35,100 bases of DNA from an uncultured Acetatifactor sp. (GTDB lineage Bacteria; Bacillota; Clostridia; Lachnospirales; Lachnospiraceae): NCBI GenBank assembly GCA_910583845.1, contig CAJUAB010000036.1, positions 9,453-44,552 of the forward strand, in the 5' to 3' direction. Shown piece after piece: positions 16,557-24,112 of the stretch (its first letter is position 1; each line of letters starts with the position of its first letter). The translations under genes were made by a program, and so were the position numbers. A model generated the notes under the pieces. It ran no database searches. It was not told the DNA's origin and was given only the letters and a program-made list of their open reading frames with translations.

Positions 16557-17456
16557 ATGAAAAAAGCGAAAATAAAGCAGTCCGCGTCCGACAGGGCCCT
16601 GCGGATTTTCTTCTATATTTTTATCGGATTTTTTGCGGTCATAAGCCTGTATCCGTTGCTGCTGGCAGTGGGCACATCCTTTTCGGACGAGGTATCCGTG
16701 ACGGTGAACGGCTATGGCGTGATCCCCAAAAAATTCAGTCTGGAAGCCTACAAAATGATATTGGGCTCCCTGGGGAAAAATATCTTGAACGCCTACTGTG
16801 TCACCGTCGCGGTCACCGTAATCGGCACACTGTTTTCCCTGCTGGTGTCCTCGGCTTTCGCTTATGTGCTGACCGTGAGTGAGTTCAGACCCAGGGGCGC
16901 GCTGAACATGTTTCTCTATATTCCCATGATTTTCTCGGCGGGACTGCTGCCCTGGTATATCATGTGTACAAAATACTACCACCTTACGGATAAATTCTGG
17001 GCGCTGATCCTGCCCTGCTGTATAAACGCCTTCAACGTGTTTCTGCTGCGGAATTTTTTCAAGTCCATTCCGGAAGAGCTGGCGGAGGCGGCAAAGATTG
17101 ACGGGGCCAGCTATCTGCGGATTTTCAGCGTGATTTATTTCCCGCTGGCCAAGGTGGGGCTGGTGACGGTGGGGCTGTTCTATGCCCTGAGCTACTGGAA
17201 CGACTATTATCTGGCGCTGATGTTCATTAACAAGCAGAAGCTCTATCCGCTGCAGTACTATCTGTACAATATGCTGGCCAATGTACAGTTTATCGCCAAT
17301 CAGGCCAACGCCTCCCTGGGGTACAATATCAATATTCCCCTGGAGACCACCAAGATGGCCACGATCTGTGTCACCATCGGCCCCATTATCCTGCTGTACC
17401 CGTTTGCCCAGAAATATATCACCAAGGGTGTGATTGTGGGGGCGGTCAAGGGATGA
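16557..17456 (+). CDS. sugar ABC transporter permease, YtcP/LplC type
   Basis: A 299-residue partner permease with helices at FIGFFAVISLYPLLLAVG, VTVAVTVIGTLFSLLVSSAFA and others. The EAA loop is EELAEAAKIDGASYLRIFSV followed by IYFPL. AAGGAGG lies directly upstream of ATG 16557. The ending IVGAVKG is usual for YtcP. With the preceding permease it forms the membrane channel for the solute captured by the lipoprotein encoded next. Confidence 0.93.
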   Translation: MKKAKIKQSASDRALRIFFYIFIGFFAVISLYPLLLAVGTSFSDEVSVTVNGYGVIPKKFSLEAYKMILGSLGKNILNAYCVTVAVTVIGTLFSLLVSSAFAYVLTVSEFRPRGALNMFLYIPMIFSAGLLPWYIMCTKYYHLTDKFWALILPCCINAFNVFLLRNFFKSIPEELAEAAKIDGASYLRIFSVIYFPLAKVGLVTVGLFYALSYWNDYYLALMFINKQKLYPLQYYLYNMLANVQFIANQANASLGYNINIPLETTKMATICVTIGPIILLYPFAQKYITKGVIVGAVKG

Positions 17457-17626
17457 GCTGAGAGAAAATACAGGATAAAAAACTTCTCCGGAAGATTTTT
17501 ATAAATAGAAACAGCGTATTGCAGGACGGCGCGCGGATCAGGAGACGGATGTAAGATCATCGGTTTCTGCGCGCGGAGCGCGCCGGACGGGAATATGCAA
17601 AGGACGAGGAAGAAATGGAGGAAAAA

Positions 17627-19144
17627 ATGAAAAAGAGATTCTTATCTGCAATTCTTACGGGCGCGTTGCTGCTGTCCGTTCTGGCGGGCTGCGATTCTGA
17701 CGATGGGCAGGGAGAGGCCGCTCCCAGTGGAACACCTGCGGAGGCAGGCACAGCGGGGGCAGGAGGAGGCCTGAGGCCGGAGACCCGGGACAAGATCACG
17801 GTGATTCTGTTTGGCGAGGAATCCCCCAGGATGCAGGAACTGATGGAAAACGAGTTCCAGCAGAAGTTTATTGACGAGATCAATACGGAAGTGGAACTGA
17901 TGTATCTGCCCTGGACGGAAAATGGGGCGGGTGGCAAGGTGGATCTGATGATTGCCTCCGGCCAGAAATTTGACGCCTGTATCGTGGACCCCAGATGGGC
18001 CGCCAGCAGCTACAGCAAGGGATATCTGCAGGATCTGTCGGATGTGATTGACACGTACCTGCCCGACTGGCATGAGAATGTGGACCCCACCGCCTTTGAC
18101 GCCTATCGCTATGACGGCGGCGTATATGCCATTCCCATCGGCAACAAGCCCACCGGCGGCGTGTACAGCACGGTCTGTGTGCGCCAGGACATCATGGACG
18201 CCATCGGCATGGACAAGATCAGCACGTTGGAGGATCTGACGGAGTACGCAAAGAAGGCAAAGGAGCAGTATGGGCTGTACGCCACCTATGAACTGGCAAA
18301 CGCCGAATATATTATCCGCGGAACCAGCGACCGGAACCTGATTCCCCTGTGTACCGGAATCCTGATTGACCAGGATACAAAGGAGCTGGTGAATTTCGCG
18401 GAAAGTCCGGAATTTGAGGCGGCAGTGCGGCTCTACAATGACTGGTACGCCCAGGGCCTGATCCCGAAGGACATTCTGACCAATACGGTGACATTGCCCT
18501 TCCAGGCCAATATGACCTCCTTTATGAGAGGAACCTGTGGCACCACTCTGATAGAGAATGAACCCGGGCTGCAAAGCGTGGTTCCCGAGGCGAAGACTGC
18601 CGAGTACTATATCGCGCCGGAGAAGCCGATCTACAAAAAGAGCTATGAAAACACGGCATTCCAGGTGCCGGTCCACTCCACCAAGGCCGACCGCGTGGCG
18701 CTGTTCGTCAATCTGCTCCAGAAGGATACCGAGATGGCGAATCTGTTCGCTTACGGTGTGGAGGGGACGGACTATGAACTGATCGACGGCAAGGTCTCCA
18801 AGATCAATACGGAGGAGCTGTTCTATGAGTGGATGATCTATAATGTAAAGATCTCCAGCCCTACCACGGCGTATACCGACGAGTTCATGGAAATCTACAA
18901 AAACTGGGATGACAAAGCACTTCCCGCCCTCAGCTTTGGATTCAATATCGACTACTCCAATGTACAGACGCAGAAGGCGCAGATTGAAACCGCGTGGGAA
19001 GAATTTGCCAATCCCATGCTGGCCGGACTCAAGGACTATGATTCCAGCATCGAGGAGCTGAAGGCGGAGCTGGATCAAGCGGGATGGGACGAATACATGG
19101 CGGAAATCCAGAGACAGTTTGACGAGCATCTGGCAAATAAATAA
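17627..19144 (+). CDS. extracellular sugar-binding lipoprotein (LplA type)
   Basis: A 505-residue solute-binding protein. A lipoprotein signal peptide opens it: MKKRF, a hydrophobic stretch, then lipobox LAGC with the lipidated Cys22. A Gly/Ala/Glu-rich linker leads to the binding domains (DKITVILFGEESPRMQELM, then DLMIASGQKFDACIVDP). The large size fits the LplA group of family-1 binding proteins that capture oligosaccharides. The start is set at 17627 because GGAGG ends five bases before it; ATG 17615 is in frame but has a poorer site. It lies 170 bases after the second permease and completes the import set. Pectin-derived oligosaccharides are the likely substrate, by context only. Confidence 0.9.
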   Translation: MKKRFLSAILTGALLLSVLAGCDSDDGQGEAAPSGTPAEAGTAGAGGGLRPETRDKITVILFGEESPRMQELMENEFQQKFIDEINTEVELMYLPWTENGAGGKVDLMIASGQKFDACIVDPRWAASSYSKGYLQDLSDVIDTYLPDWHENVDPTAFDAYRYDGGVYAIPIGNKPTGGVYSTVCVRQDIMDAIGMDKISTLEDLTEYAKKAKEQYGLYATYELANAEYIIRGTSDRNLIPLCTGILIDQDTKELVNFAESPEFEAAVRLYNDWYAQGLIPKDILTNTVTLPFQANMTSFMRGTCGTTLIENEPGLQSVVPEAKTAEYYIAPEKPIYKKSYENTAFQVPVHSTKADRVALFVNLLQKDTEMANLFAYGVEGTDYELIDGKVSKINTEELFYEWMIYNVKISSPTTAYTDEFMEIYKNWDDKALPALSFGFNIDYSNVQTQKAQIETAWEEFANPMLAGLKDYDSSIEELKAELDQAGWDEYMAEIQRQFDEHLANK

Positions 19145-19217
19145 GACGGTCAGACAGACAGCCGGGGCCTTATGGCCCATGGGCACGTGACCAGGCAGTG
19201 TCGCTGAATACATCAGG

Positions 19218-19256
19218 ACGCCGCAGAGACTGCATTGCAGACTCCGCGGCGTTTTT
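19218..19256 (+). terminator. intrinsic terminator after the importer genes
   Basis: ACGCCGCAGAG pairs with CTCCGCGGCGT across a loop that is itself pairable (CTGCA/TGCAG), with one mismatch, followed by TTTTT. It separates the sugar-uptake genes from the recombinase cassette. Confidence 0.85.
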
Positions 19257-19291
19257 CGTGTGTCCGGCGAGGATTCACTTGTCAGAAACAG

Positions 19292-19327
19292 AAAGAGGTA
19301 ACACAATCTACATTGTGTTACCTCTTT
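19292..19327. other. left recombination site of a putative invertible cassette
   Basis: A perfect palindrome: AAAGAGGTAACACAAT, spacer CTAC, and the exact reverse complement. Two inverted 16-base arms around a short spacer is the structure of a tyrosine-recombinase crossover site. The same site recurs inverted at 20026-20054. Alone it could be taken for a terminator, but the second copy and its inverted spacer argue for recombination. Confidence 0.7.
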
Positions 19328-19417
19328 ACATTTACTATATCGGAGAGGTATCAGAAAACTTTAGCCTTTTTTCAAAAAAATTTCAAAAGCTGAAAACAGA
19401 GATCAAGGAGGATGGAA

Positions 19418-20011
19418 ATGAACACAGCACAACCGATCAGAAGCAGGGAAGATTTGACGCGGATCAAGGATTATTACAGGGTAATCCGGCCAAACAGCAG
19501 AAACTATCTGCTTATCATAATGGGGCTGAACACGGCTCTTCGGGTTTCGGACGTAATCCGGCTGAAATGGCGGGACGTGTATGACTTTCGGGCAAAAACC
19601 TGCCGGGAGCATATCTCTCTGGAGGAACAGAAGACGGGGAAGGCATCCGTCATTTTTCTGAATGACAGTGTCAAGACGGCCATACAGGAATATCGGCGAT
19701 TTCTGTGCGGCCGTGACGCTTCTCTCCCGGAGGAGGATTATATTTTCGGCAGCTATGGGCGCGGAGCCACGCATATCTCCAGGGTACAGGTGTTCCGGAT
19801 TATCCGGCAGGCGGCGCGGGCCTGCGGGATCGAGGGAGTGATCAGTTGTCATTCCCTGCGCAAGACTCTGGGCTATCACGCCTGGAAACAGGGGGTGCAG
19901 CCCGTGATGCTGATGAACATTTTCAATCATTCCTCGTTCCAGATCACCCGGAGATATCTGGGAATCGAGCAGGACGATCGGGACAATATTTTCCGTAACA
20001 TAGAGATCTGA
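19418..20011 (+). CDS. short tyrosine recombinase (putative invertase)
   Basis: A 197-residue tyrosine recombinase with all catalytic positions: Arg42 in TALRVSD, Lys72 in EQKTGK, His145 and Arg148 in CHSLRKT, His171 in NHSS and nucleophile Tyr180 in TRRYLGI. It has only a short N-terminal extension and lacks the usual full core-binding domain, the size of FimB/FimE-like and other DNA invertases rather than phage integrases. ATG 19418 is chosen because AAGGAGG lies six bases before it; ATG 19412 would touch the ribosome-binding site. The gene lies between the two inverted sites, so it probably flips its own DNA. Chromosome-dimer resolution (XerC/D) is less likely given the length and location. 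Confidence 0.9.
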   Translation: MNTAQPIRSREDLTRIKDYYRVIRPNSRNYLLIIMGLNTALRVSDVIRLKWRDVYDFRAKTCREHISLEEQKTGKASVIFLNDSVKTAIQEYRRFLCGRDASLPEEDYIFGSYGRGATHISRVQVFRIIRQAARACGIEGVISCHSLRKTLGYHAWKQGVQPVMLMNIFNHSSFQITRRYLGIEQDDRDNIFRNIEI

Positions 20012-20025
20012 CCAATAAAAGATAC

Positions 20026-20054
20026 AAAGAGTAACACAATGTAGAATCTGTTAC
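20026..20054. other. right recombination site of the putative invertible cassette
   Basis: Read on the minus strand it contains CTACATTGTGTTAC exactly as in the left site, then TCTTT after loss of one C, and GTAACA at the other end with two mismatches between. The left half AAAGAGTAACACAAT is the better arm; the right arm is degraded, as is common when one site half has been exchanged. Confidence 0.65.
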
Positions 20055-20103
20055 ATGATTAGTATTCGGCAGAAGCCGGAAAAAATTCATGGAGGAAGAA
20101 AAC

Positions 20104-20379
20104 ATGTTGAGAATGTCCGTGGCGGCGGAAGAATACCTGATGATCGGTGATGACATCAAGCTGGTGTTTCTGGGAGGTACGGGGAAACACATGCGGATCA
20201 TGATTGACGCTCCTAAAGAATTGAACATAGTCAGAAGCAGCGTCTTGGAGAAAAAGTCCAACCCGGAGGAAAAGGCAAGGCTTCCCAGATACTACAAGGA
20301 GGAAGAACACCCGGAGAAATACCGGAAGAAGCCCGGCATCATCATCACGAGGGGCGGCGGAGACCGGGCGGAGCGATAA
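20104..20379 (+). CDS. csrA: divergent CsrA-family RNA-binding regulator
   Basis: A 91-residue protein whose first 50 residues align without gaps to CsrA: LMIGDDIKLVFLGGTGKHMRI, then APKELNIVR with the RNA-binding Arg44. CsrA binds GGA motifs in mRNA leaders and in Gram-positive bacteria represses flagellin translation. Here the usual N-terminal strand (LxLxRxxGE) is altered: Met4 instead of Leu4, Val6-Ala7 in place of the conserved basic residues, and Glu9 instead of Gly9. A basic/acidic tail of about 40 residues is added. ATG 20104 follows GGAGG; ATG 20089 overlaps this site. The flagellin gene follows 123 bases later, the common csrA-flagellin pairing. FliW, the usual CsrA antagonist, is not in the window. 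Confidence 0.8.
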   Translation: MLRMSVAAEEYLMIGDDIKLVFLGGTGKHMRIMIDAPKELNIVRSSVLEKKSNPEEKARLPRYYKEEEHPEKYRKKPGIIITRGGGDRAER

Positions 20380-20455
20380 TAGGGCGGATGCATGGAGGGA
20401 CGGCCAGGGCCCGGCCGTAGGGAAGCGTATCCGGTTTATTATAAAACCAATTAAC

Positions 20456-20494
20456 GTGCAAACGGATTTGCACTGTAAATCAAACACATGGAGG
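20456..20494 (+). promoter_or_regulatory. predicted CsrA-binding leader of flagellin mRNA
   Basis: GTGCAAA (20456-20462) and TTTGCAC (20467-20473) form a perfect 7-bp stem with loop CGGA. A second GGA lies in the Shine-Dalgarno (GGAGG, 20490-20494), about 26 bases further on. A loop GGA plus a GGA over the ribosome-binding site is the known arrangement for CsrA repression of hag translation in Bacillus subtilis. Confidence 0.7.
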
Positions 20495-20502
20495 TAAATA
20501 CT

Positions 20503-21312
20503 ATGGTAGTACAGCACAATTTAAGAGCAGTGAATTCCAACAGAATGTTAGGACTGACCAGCAGCACCCAGTCCAAGTCCACAGAGAAACTGTCATCCGG
20601 ATATAAGATCAACCGTGCGGCAGACGATGCGGCGGGGCTGGCCATCAGCGAGAAGATGAGACGTCAGGTAAGAGGCCTGACCCAGGCTTCCACCAATGCC
20701 CAGGACGGTGTCTCTCTTGTGCAGACGGCAGAAGGCGCGCTGAACGAAGTGCATGACATGCTGCAGAGAATGAACGAGCTGGCGGTAAAAGCGGCTACCG
20801 GCACCAACCAGGCGGAGGACCGCAGCTACATTAATAAAGAAGTGACAGCTCTGAAGGCGGAGATTGACCGTGTGGCCGATACCACCACATTCAATGAGCA
20901 GAACCTTCTGAAAGCCGATACTACGTTCAAACTTCAGGTAGGCGCGGATGCCAATCAGACCATTGATGTATCTGTCAAGGCCATGGGCACGGCTGGGCTT
21001 AAGATCAATAATGTCGCTGTATCCGATGCCAGCAGCGCGCAGACGGCCATAACGACCATCAAGTCTGCCATCAAGACTCTGAACGAGCAGCGTGCGGACC
21101 TGGGTGCCCAGCAGAACCGTTTGGAGCATACCATTGCCAACCTGGACAATGTTGTGGAGAATACCACGGCGGCTGAATCCCGGATTCGTGATACGGATAT
21201 GGCGACGGAGATGGTCAAGTACTCCAACAACAACATTCTGGCACAGGCTGGCCAGGCGATGCTGGCTCAGTCCAACCAGGCAAACCAGGGCGTACTGTCC
21301 CTGCTGCAGTAG
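20503..21312 (+). CDS. fliC: flagellin
   Basis: A 269-residue flagellin with the conserved N-terminal D0/D1 part (MVVQHNLRAVNSNRMLG, then SSGYKINRAADDAAGLAISEKMR) and C-terminal D1/D0 part (ESRIRDTDMATEMV, then ILAQAGQAMLAQSNQANQGV, ending LSLLQ). The central variable region is short (roughly residues 140-190), as in other compact clostridial flagellins, so the filament surface is small. ATG 20503 follows GGAGG; the ATG at 20488 overlaps that site. It is exported by the flagellar type III system. The downstream glycan-modification genes suggest that surface Ser/Thr residues are modified. No clear sigma-28 promoter was found upstream. Confidence 0.97.
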   Translation: MVVQHNLRAVNSNRMLGLTSSTQSKSTEKLSSGYKINRAADDAAGLAISEKMRRQVRGLTQASTNAQDGVSLVQTAEGALNEVHDMLQRMNELAVKAATGTNQAEDRSYINKEVTALKAEIDRVADTTTFNEQNLLKADTTFKLQVGADANQTIDVSVKAMGTAGLKINNVAVSDASSAQTAITTIKSAIKTLNEQRADLGAQQNRLEHTIANLDNVVENTTAAESRIRDTDMATEMVKYSNNNILAQAGQAMLAQSNQANQGVLSLLQ

Positions 21313-21409
21313 TTTTAAGGTGGTTTCACTGTATACCGCGCCCCTGATCCCGGCGGAAAGCGTCCCGGGAGGGGCAGGGGGTTGTGTAAATGCAAGAACT
21401 GCTGAATGG

Positions 21410-21434
21410 CGACCGGCAATCTGCCGGTCGTTAT
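21410..21434 (+). terminator. hairpin after flagellin
   Basis: CGACCGGCA and TGCCGGTCG form a perfect 9-bp stem with a 3-base loop, followed by only a short T-rich run (TTATT). It may partly end the flagellin transcript while allowing some readthrough into the modification genes. Confidence 0.55.
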
Positions 21435-21456
21435 TCCGTATAAGGGTAATTTCAGA

Positions 21457-22620
21457 ATGAGAAAGATTTTGATACTGTCAGAGACGACTCCAAATTTTCG
21501 CAGGGCCTGGCAGGAGTGGGGCTACTTTCCCCTGACCCCCGGGGAGGATTTTACGGAACTGCCGGAAGAAAGTCTGGAAGGACGACTGAGAGAAGTGCAG
21601 CAGGAGGGCGTCAGTCATGTGTTTACTTTTGATTTTCTTCCCCTGCTGGCAAGATGCTGTATCCGTCTGGGGCTGTACTATGTGTCCTGGATCGTGGACT
21701 GTCCGCATGACGCGCTTTGGTCCCGTCATACCAGAAGCCCATACTGTTATCTGTTTGCCTTTGACTATCAGCAGTATCTTGGGCTGCGGCACAGAGGGAT
21801 TTCCCACAGTTATTATCTGCCTCTCTGCGCGGACGCGGAGGGGTTTGGACAGATTCTGGAGACAGAGTCGGAGGAAGCGCGGTCCTATGGGGCGGATGTC
21901 TCTTTTGTAGGCAGTCTGTACAATGATCCCGAACACAGTCTCTACGACCAGATCCGCTATCTGCCGCCCTATGTCAGGGGATACCTGGACGCTCTCATGG
22001 AGACGCAGCGCAGAATCTGGGGTGCGGATCTGCTGCGGGAAGGCCTCACGAAAGAGGTGTGGCGGCAGATCAGGGAATACGTGCGTTTCGATCTGGGGGA
22101 GGATTATGAGGAAGGGGTCTGTGAAAGCATGTTTGTCAATATGCTGGGCCAGAAGATGGCGCAGTCGGAGCGCAGGGAGGTGTGCAGTTATCTGGCGGCA
22201 CATTATGATTTTGCGTTGTATACGGGCAGCGACACTTCTTTTGACCCCCAGATCCAGAACAGAGGGAGGGCGGGGTACCTGTCTCAGATGCCGTTTATTT
22301 TTCACGGCAGCAAGGTCAATGTCAATATTACCTCCAGATCCATTCCGTCGGGAATCCCCCTGCGGGTTATGGATGTGCTGGCCTGCGGGGGATTTTTGCT
22401 GACCAATTACCAGCCGGAGATCGGGCAGTATTTTGAGGATGGCAAAGAGCTGGTGGTGTATGAGGATTTTCAGGACCTCTATTGTAAGATTGACTATTAT
22501 CTCTCCCATGAACAGGAACGCAGGGAGATTGCCCGGGCGGGCCGCCGCAAAGTAGGGGAGCGATTTTCCTACCGGCAGGGAGTAGGAGCGATGGTCAGGA
22601 CTCTGGAGGACGGAAGTTAA
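21457..22620 (+). CDS. DUF3880/CgeB-like glycosyltransferase
   Basis: A 387-residue protein. The N-terminal half resembles DUF3880 (MRKILILSETTPNFRRAWQEWG, then VSHVFTFDFLPLLARCC and WIVDCPHDALWS). The C-terminal part has the CgeB/GT-B nucleotide-sugar binding pattern: KVNVNITSRSIPSGIPLRVMDVLACGGFLLTNYQPEIGQYFEDGKELVVYED. Such proteins attach sugars in flagellin glycosylation and spore or surface maturation loci. It is the first gene of the block behind flagellin; start ATG 21457 with a weak AAGGG site. The donor and acceptor are unknown; flagellin is the natural acceptor candidate. Confidence 0.8.
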   Translation: MRKILILSETTPNFRRAWQEWGYFPLTPGEDFTELPEESLEGRLREVQQEGVSHVFTFDFLPLLARCCIRLGLYYVSWIVDCPHDALWSRHTRSPYCYLFAFDYQQYLGLRHRGISHSYYLPLCADAEGFGQILETESEEARSYGADVSFVGSLYNDPEHSLYDQIRYLPPYVRGYLDALMETQRRIWGADLLREGLTKEVWRQIREYVRFDLGEDYEEGVCESMFVNMLGQKMAQSERREVCSYLAAHYDFALYTGSDTSFDPQIQNRGRAGYLSQMPFIFHGSKVNVNITSRSIPSGIPLRVMDVLACGGFLLTNYQPEIGQYFEDGKELVVYEDFQDLYCKIDYYLSHEQERREIARAGRRKVGERFSYRQGVGAMVRTLEDGS

Positions 22621-22648
22621 AACGGACGGATAACAGGAGGAGGAGACG

Positions 22649-24112
22649 GTGCTGGAATTTCAGGAGGGATTTTTTGAGCCGGAGATCAGAGACGGCTTCT
22701 ATGTGGAAGCGCTGATGAAGCGTTTCTGGGCGGCGGAGCTGGAGGTGCTGCAAAGGATAGCGGAGGTCTGCCACAGGCATCAGATCCGCTGGTATGCCGC
22801 TTATGGGACGCTGCTGGGGGCGATACGCCACAGGGGTTTTGTGCCCTGGGATGACGACATGGATATCTGGGTAAAAAGAAAGGATTACAATAGACTGATG
22901 CAGATCTTGCCGGTGGAACTGCCTGCGGGGTATCTGGTGAGAAGCCCCCTGACGGCGGCGGGCTACGACCGGCTCCAGACCTTTGTCGTGAACAGCGATC
23001 ACATCCGGACGGACGAAGAATGGCTGGAACAGTATCACGGATGCCCGTTTATGGCGGGAGTGGATATCTTTCCCCTGGACCGTCTGCCGCGTTCGGAGGA
23101 AGACAGACTTGTACAGAGAACCTGGGCCTCCATCGCTCTGCGGGGAGCGCAGGTGGCGGGCTACATGCAGGAAGGAAGCTGGCAATACGCTGAAGATCCC
23201 ATGGAACAGAAAGAAGCCTACGTGGAGGAAATCCGGGAGGGCGCGGCTTATCTGGCTGAAAACTGCGGCGCGAAGATAGAAGAGCGGCTGATCAGTGAGG
23301 AAAAATGGACAGAGTTATCCAATCTGTTTGCCAGATGGGCAAATTATATTGCCATGATGTATGAGGAGGAAGAGGGAGGGGACCTGGTCAATTTCGCGGA
23401 TTATGTGCGCTGGCCCTCCAAAAAATATCCGGAGGAATGGTTTGAGGAGACCGGCAGCGCGGTATTTGAAAATTTTCAGATTCCTGTCCCTGGAGAATAC
23501 CACAAGGTCCTTCGAAGACATTATAAGAAATACAAGGTGAAAAAGAGGAACTCCATGCAGCATGATTATCCGCTGTATGCCCGGCAGATCGAGGAAATGT
23601 GGGCGGAGGCCGGAGAGGAGGGGATCGCGCCCCTCTCCTGGAGGGAACTGCTGACAGATCAGCGGGGAACAAAGAAAAAAGTTTTCTTATATATGAATGA
23701 TCTTTCTGCCTTTCTTGCGGACGGGCAGGAGGCGCTTGACAGGCTGGAATCCGAATTACAGATCTTTTATGAGGCGAGGGAACGGACTCTGCTGTGGTGG
23801 AGACCCCAGCGCGAGATGGTAAGCGCGCTCAGGCTTGTATGCCCGGCATTTTCGGAGCGCTACAGGGCAATTCTGGAGCGGTACAGAGCCTCCGGGTGGG
23901 GAGTCTGCGACGAGAGCCATGACAGGCAGCGGGGACTGGAAATCTGTGACGCTTATTATGGAGAGAAGAACTTTCAGGCGCGGAAAATGCAGGACAGAGG
24001 AAAAGCGGTTATGATAGCGGCGGAAAGCACAATAGCCGATCTGGAGGCCCTGGTCGGGAGCGGGCCGGAAGCGGAGACGGAACTTCACAGGGCGGGAGAG
24101 GAAAGTTTATGA
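22649..24112 (+). CDS. LicD-family phosphotransferase
   Basis: A 487-residue protein with a LicD core in its first half: HQIRWYAAYGTLLGAIRHRG (45-64), then PWDDDMDIWV with the metal-binding Asp run at about 68-72 and a later VDIFPLDRLP. LicD proteins transfer phosphocholine or similar phospho-alcohol groups from a CDP-activated donor onto glycans. The C-terminal about 160 residues form an extra helical region not typical of small LicD proteins. The start is GTG 22649 behind AGGAGGAGGAG; the end overlaps the next gene by four bases. The neighbouring cytidylyltransferase-like gene could supply the CDP donor. Confidence 0.88.
   Translation: MLEFQEGFFEPEIRDGFYVEALMKRFWAAELEVLQRIAEVCHRHQIRWYAAYGTLLGAIRHRGFVPWDDDMDIWVKRKDYNRLMQILPVELPAGYLVRSPLTAAGYDRLQTFVVNSDHIRTDEEWLEQYHGCPFMAGVDIFPLDRLPRSEEDRLVQRTWASIALRGAQVAGYMQEGSWQYAEDPMEQKEAYVEEIREGAAYLAENCGAKIEERLISEEKWTELSNLFARWANYIAMMYEEEEGGDLVNFADYVRWPSKKYPEEWFEETGSAVFENFQIPVPGEYHKVLRRHYKKYKVKKRNSMQHDYPLYARQIEEMWAEAGEEGIAPLSWRELLTDQRGTKKKVFLYMNDLSAFLADGQEALDRLESELQIFYEARERTLLWWRPQREMVSALRLVCPAFSERYRAILERYRASGWGVCDESHDRQRGLEICDAYYGEKNFQARKMQDRGKAVMIAAESTIADLEALVGSGPEAETELHRAGEESL

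Larger units (their letters stand above)
19292..20054. mobile_element. putative invertible cassette with its own recombinase
   Basis: About 0.73 kb of DNA holding one small tyrosine recombinase gene lies between two copies of the same site in opposite orientation (27 of 30 aligned positions identical). The 4-base spacers are CTAC and GTAG, each other's reverse complement, which predicts inversion rather than excision. The cassette lies immediately upstream of csrA and flagellin and can place or remove a promoter or terminator in front of them. Confidence 0.6.

Noticed and set aside
17642..19306. 554-codon minus-strand open frame
   Set aside because: It is antisense to the binding lipoprotein gene, with no start signals or recognisable motifs; a shadow frame caused by codon bias.
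19292..19327. Left palindrome as a plain transcription terminator
   Set aside because: It has a terminator-like shape but only a weak T run, a stronger terminator ends 36 bases earlier, and a second copy of the site lies inverted behind the recombinase gene.
19145..20502. Sigma-28 flagellar promoter
   Set aside because: I looked for TAAA and GCCGATAA-like boxes upstream of csrA and flagellin and found no good pair, so none is listed.
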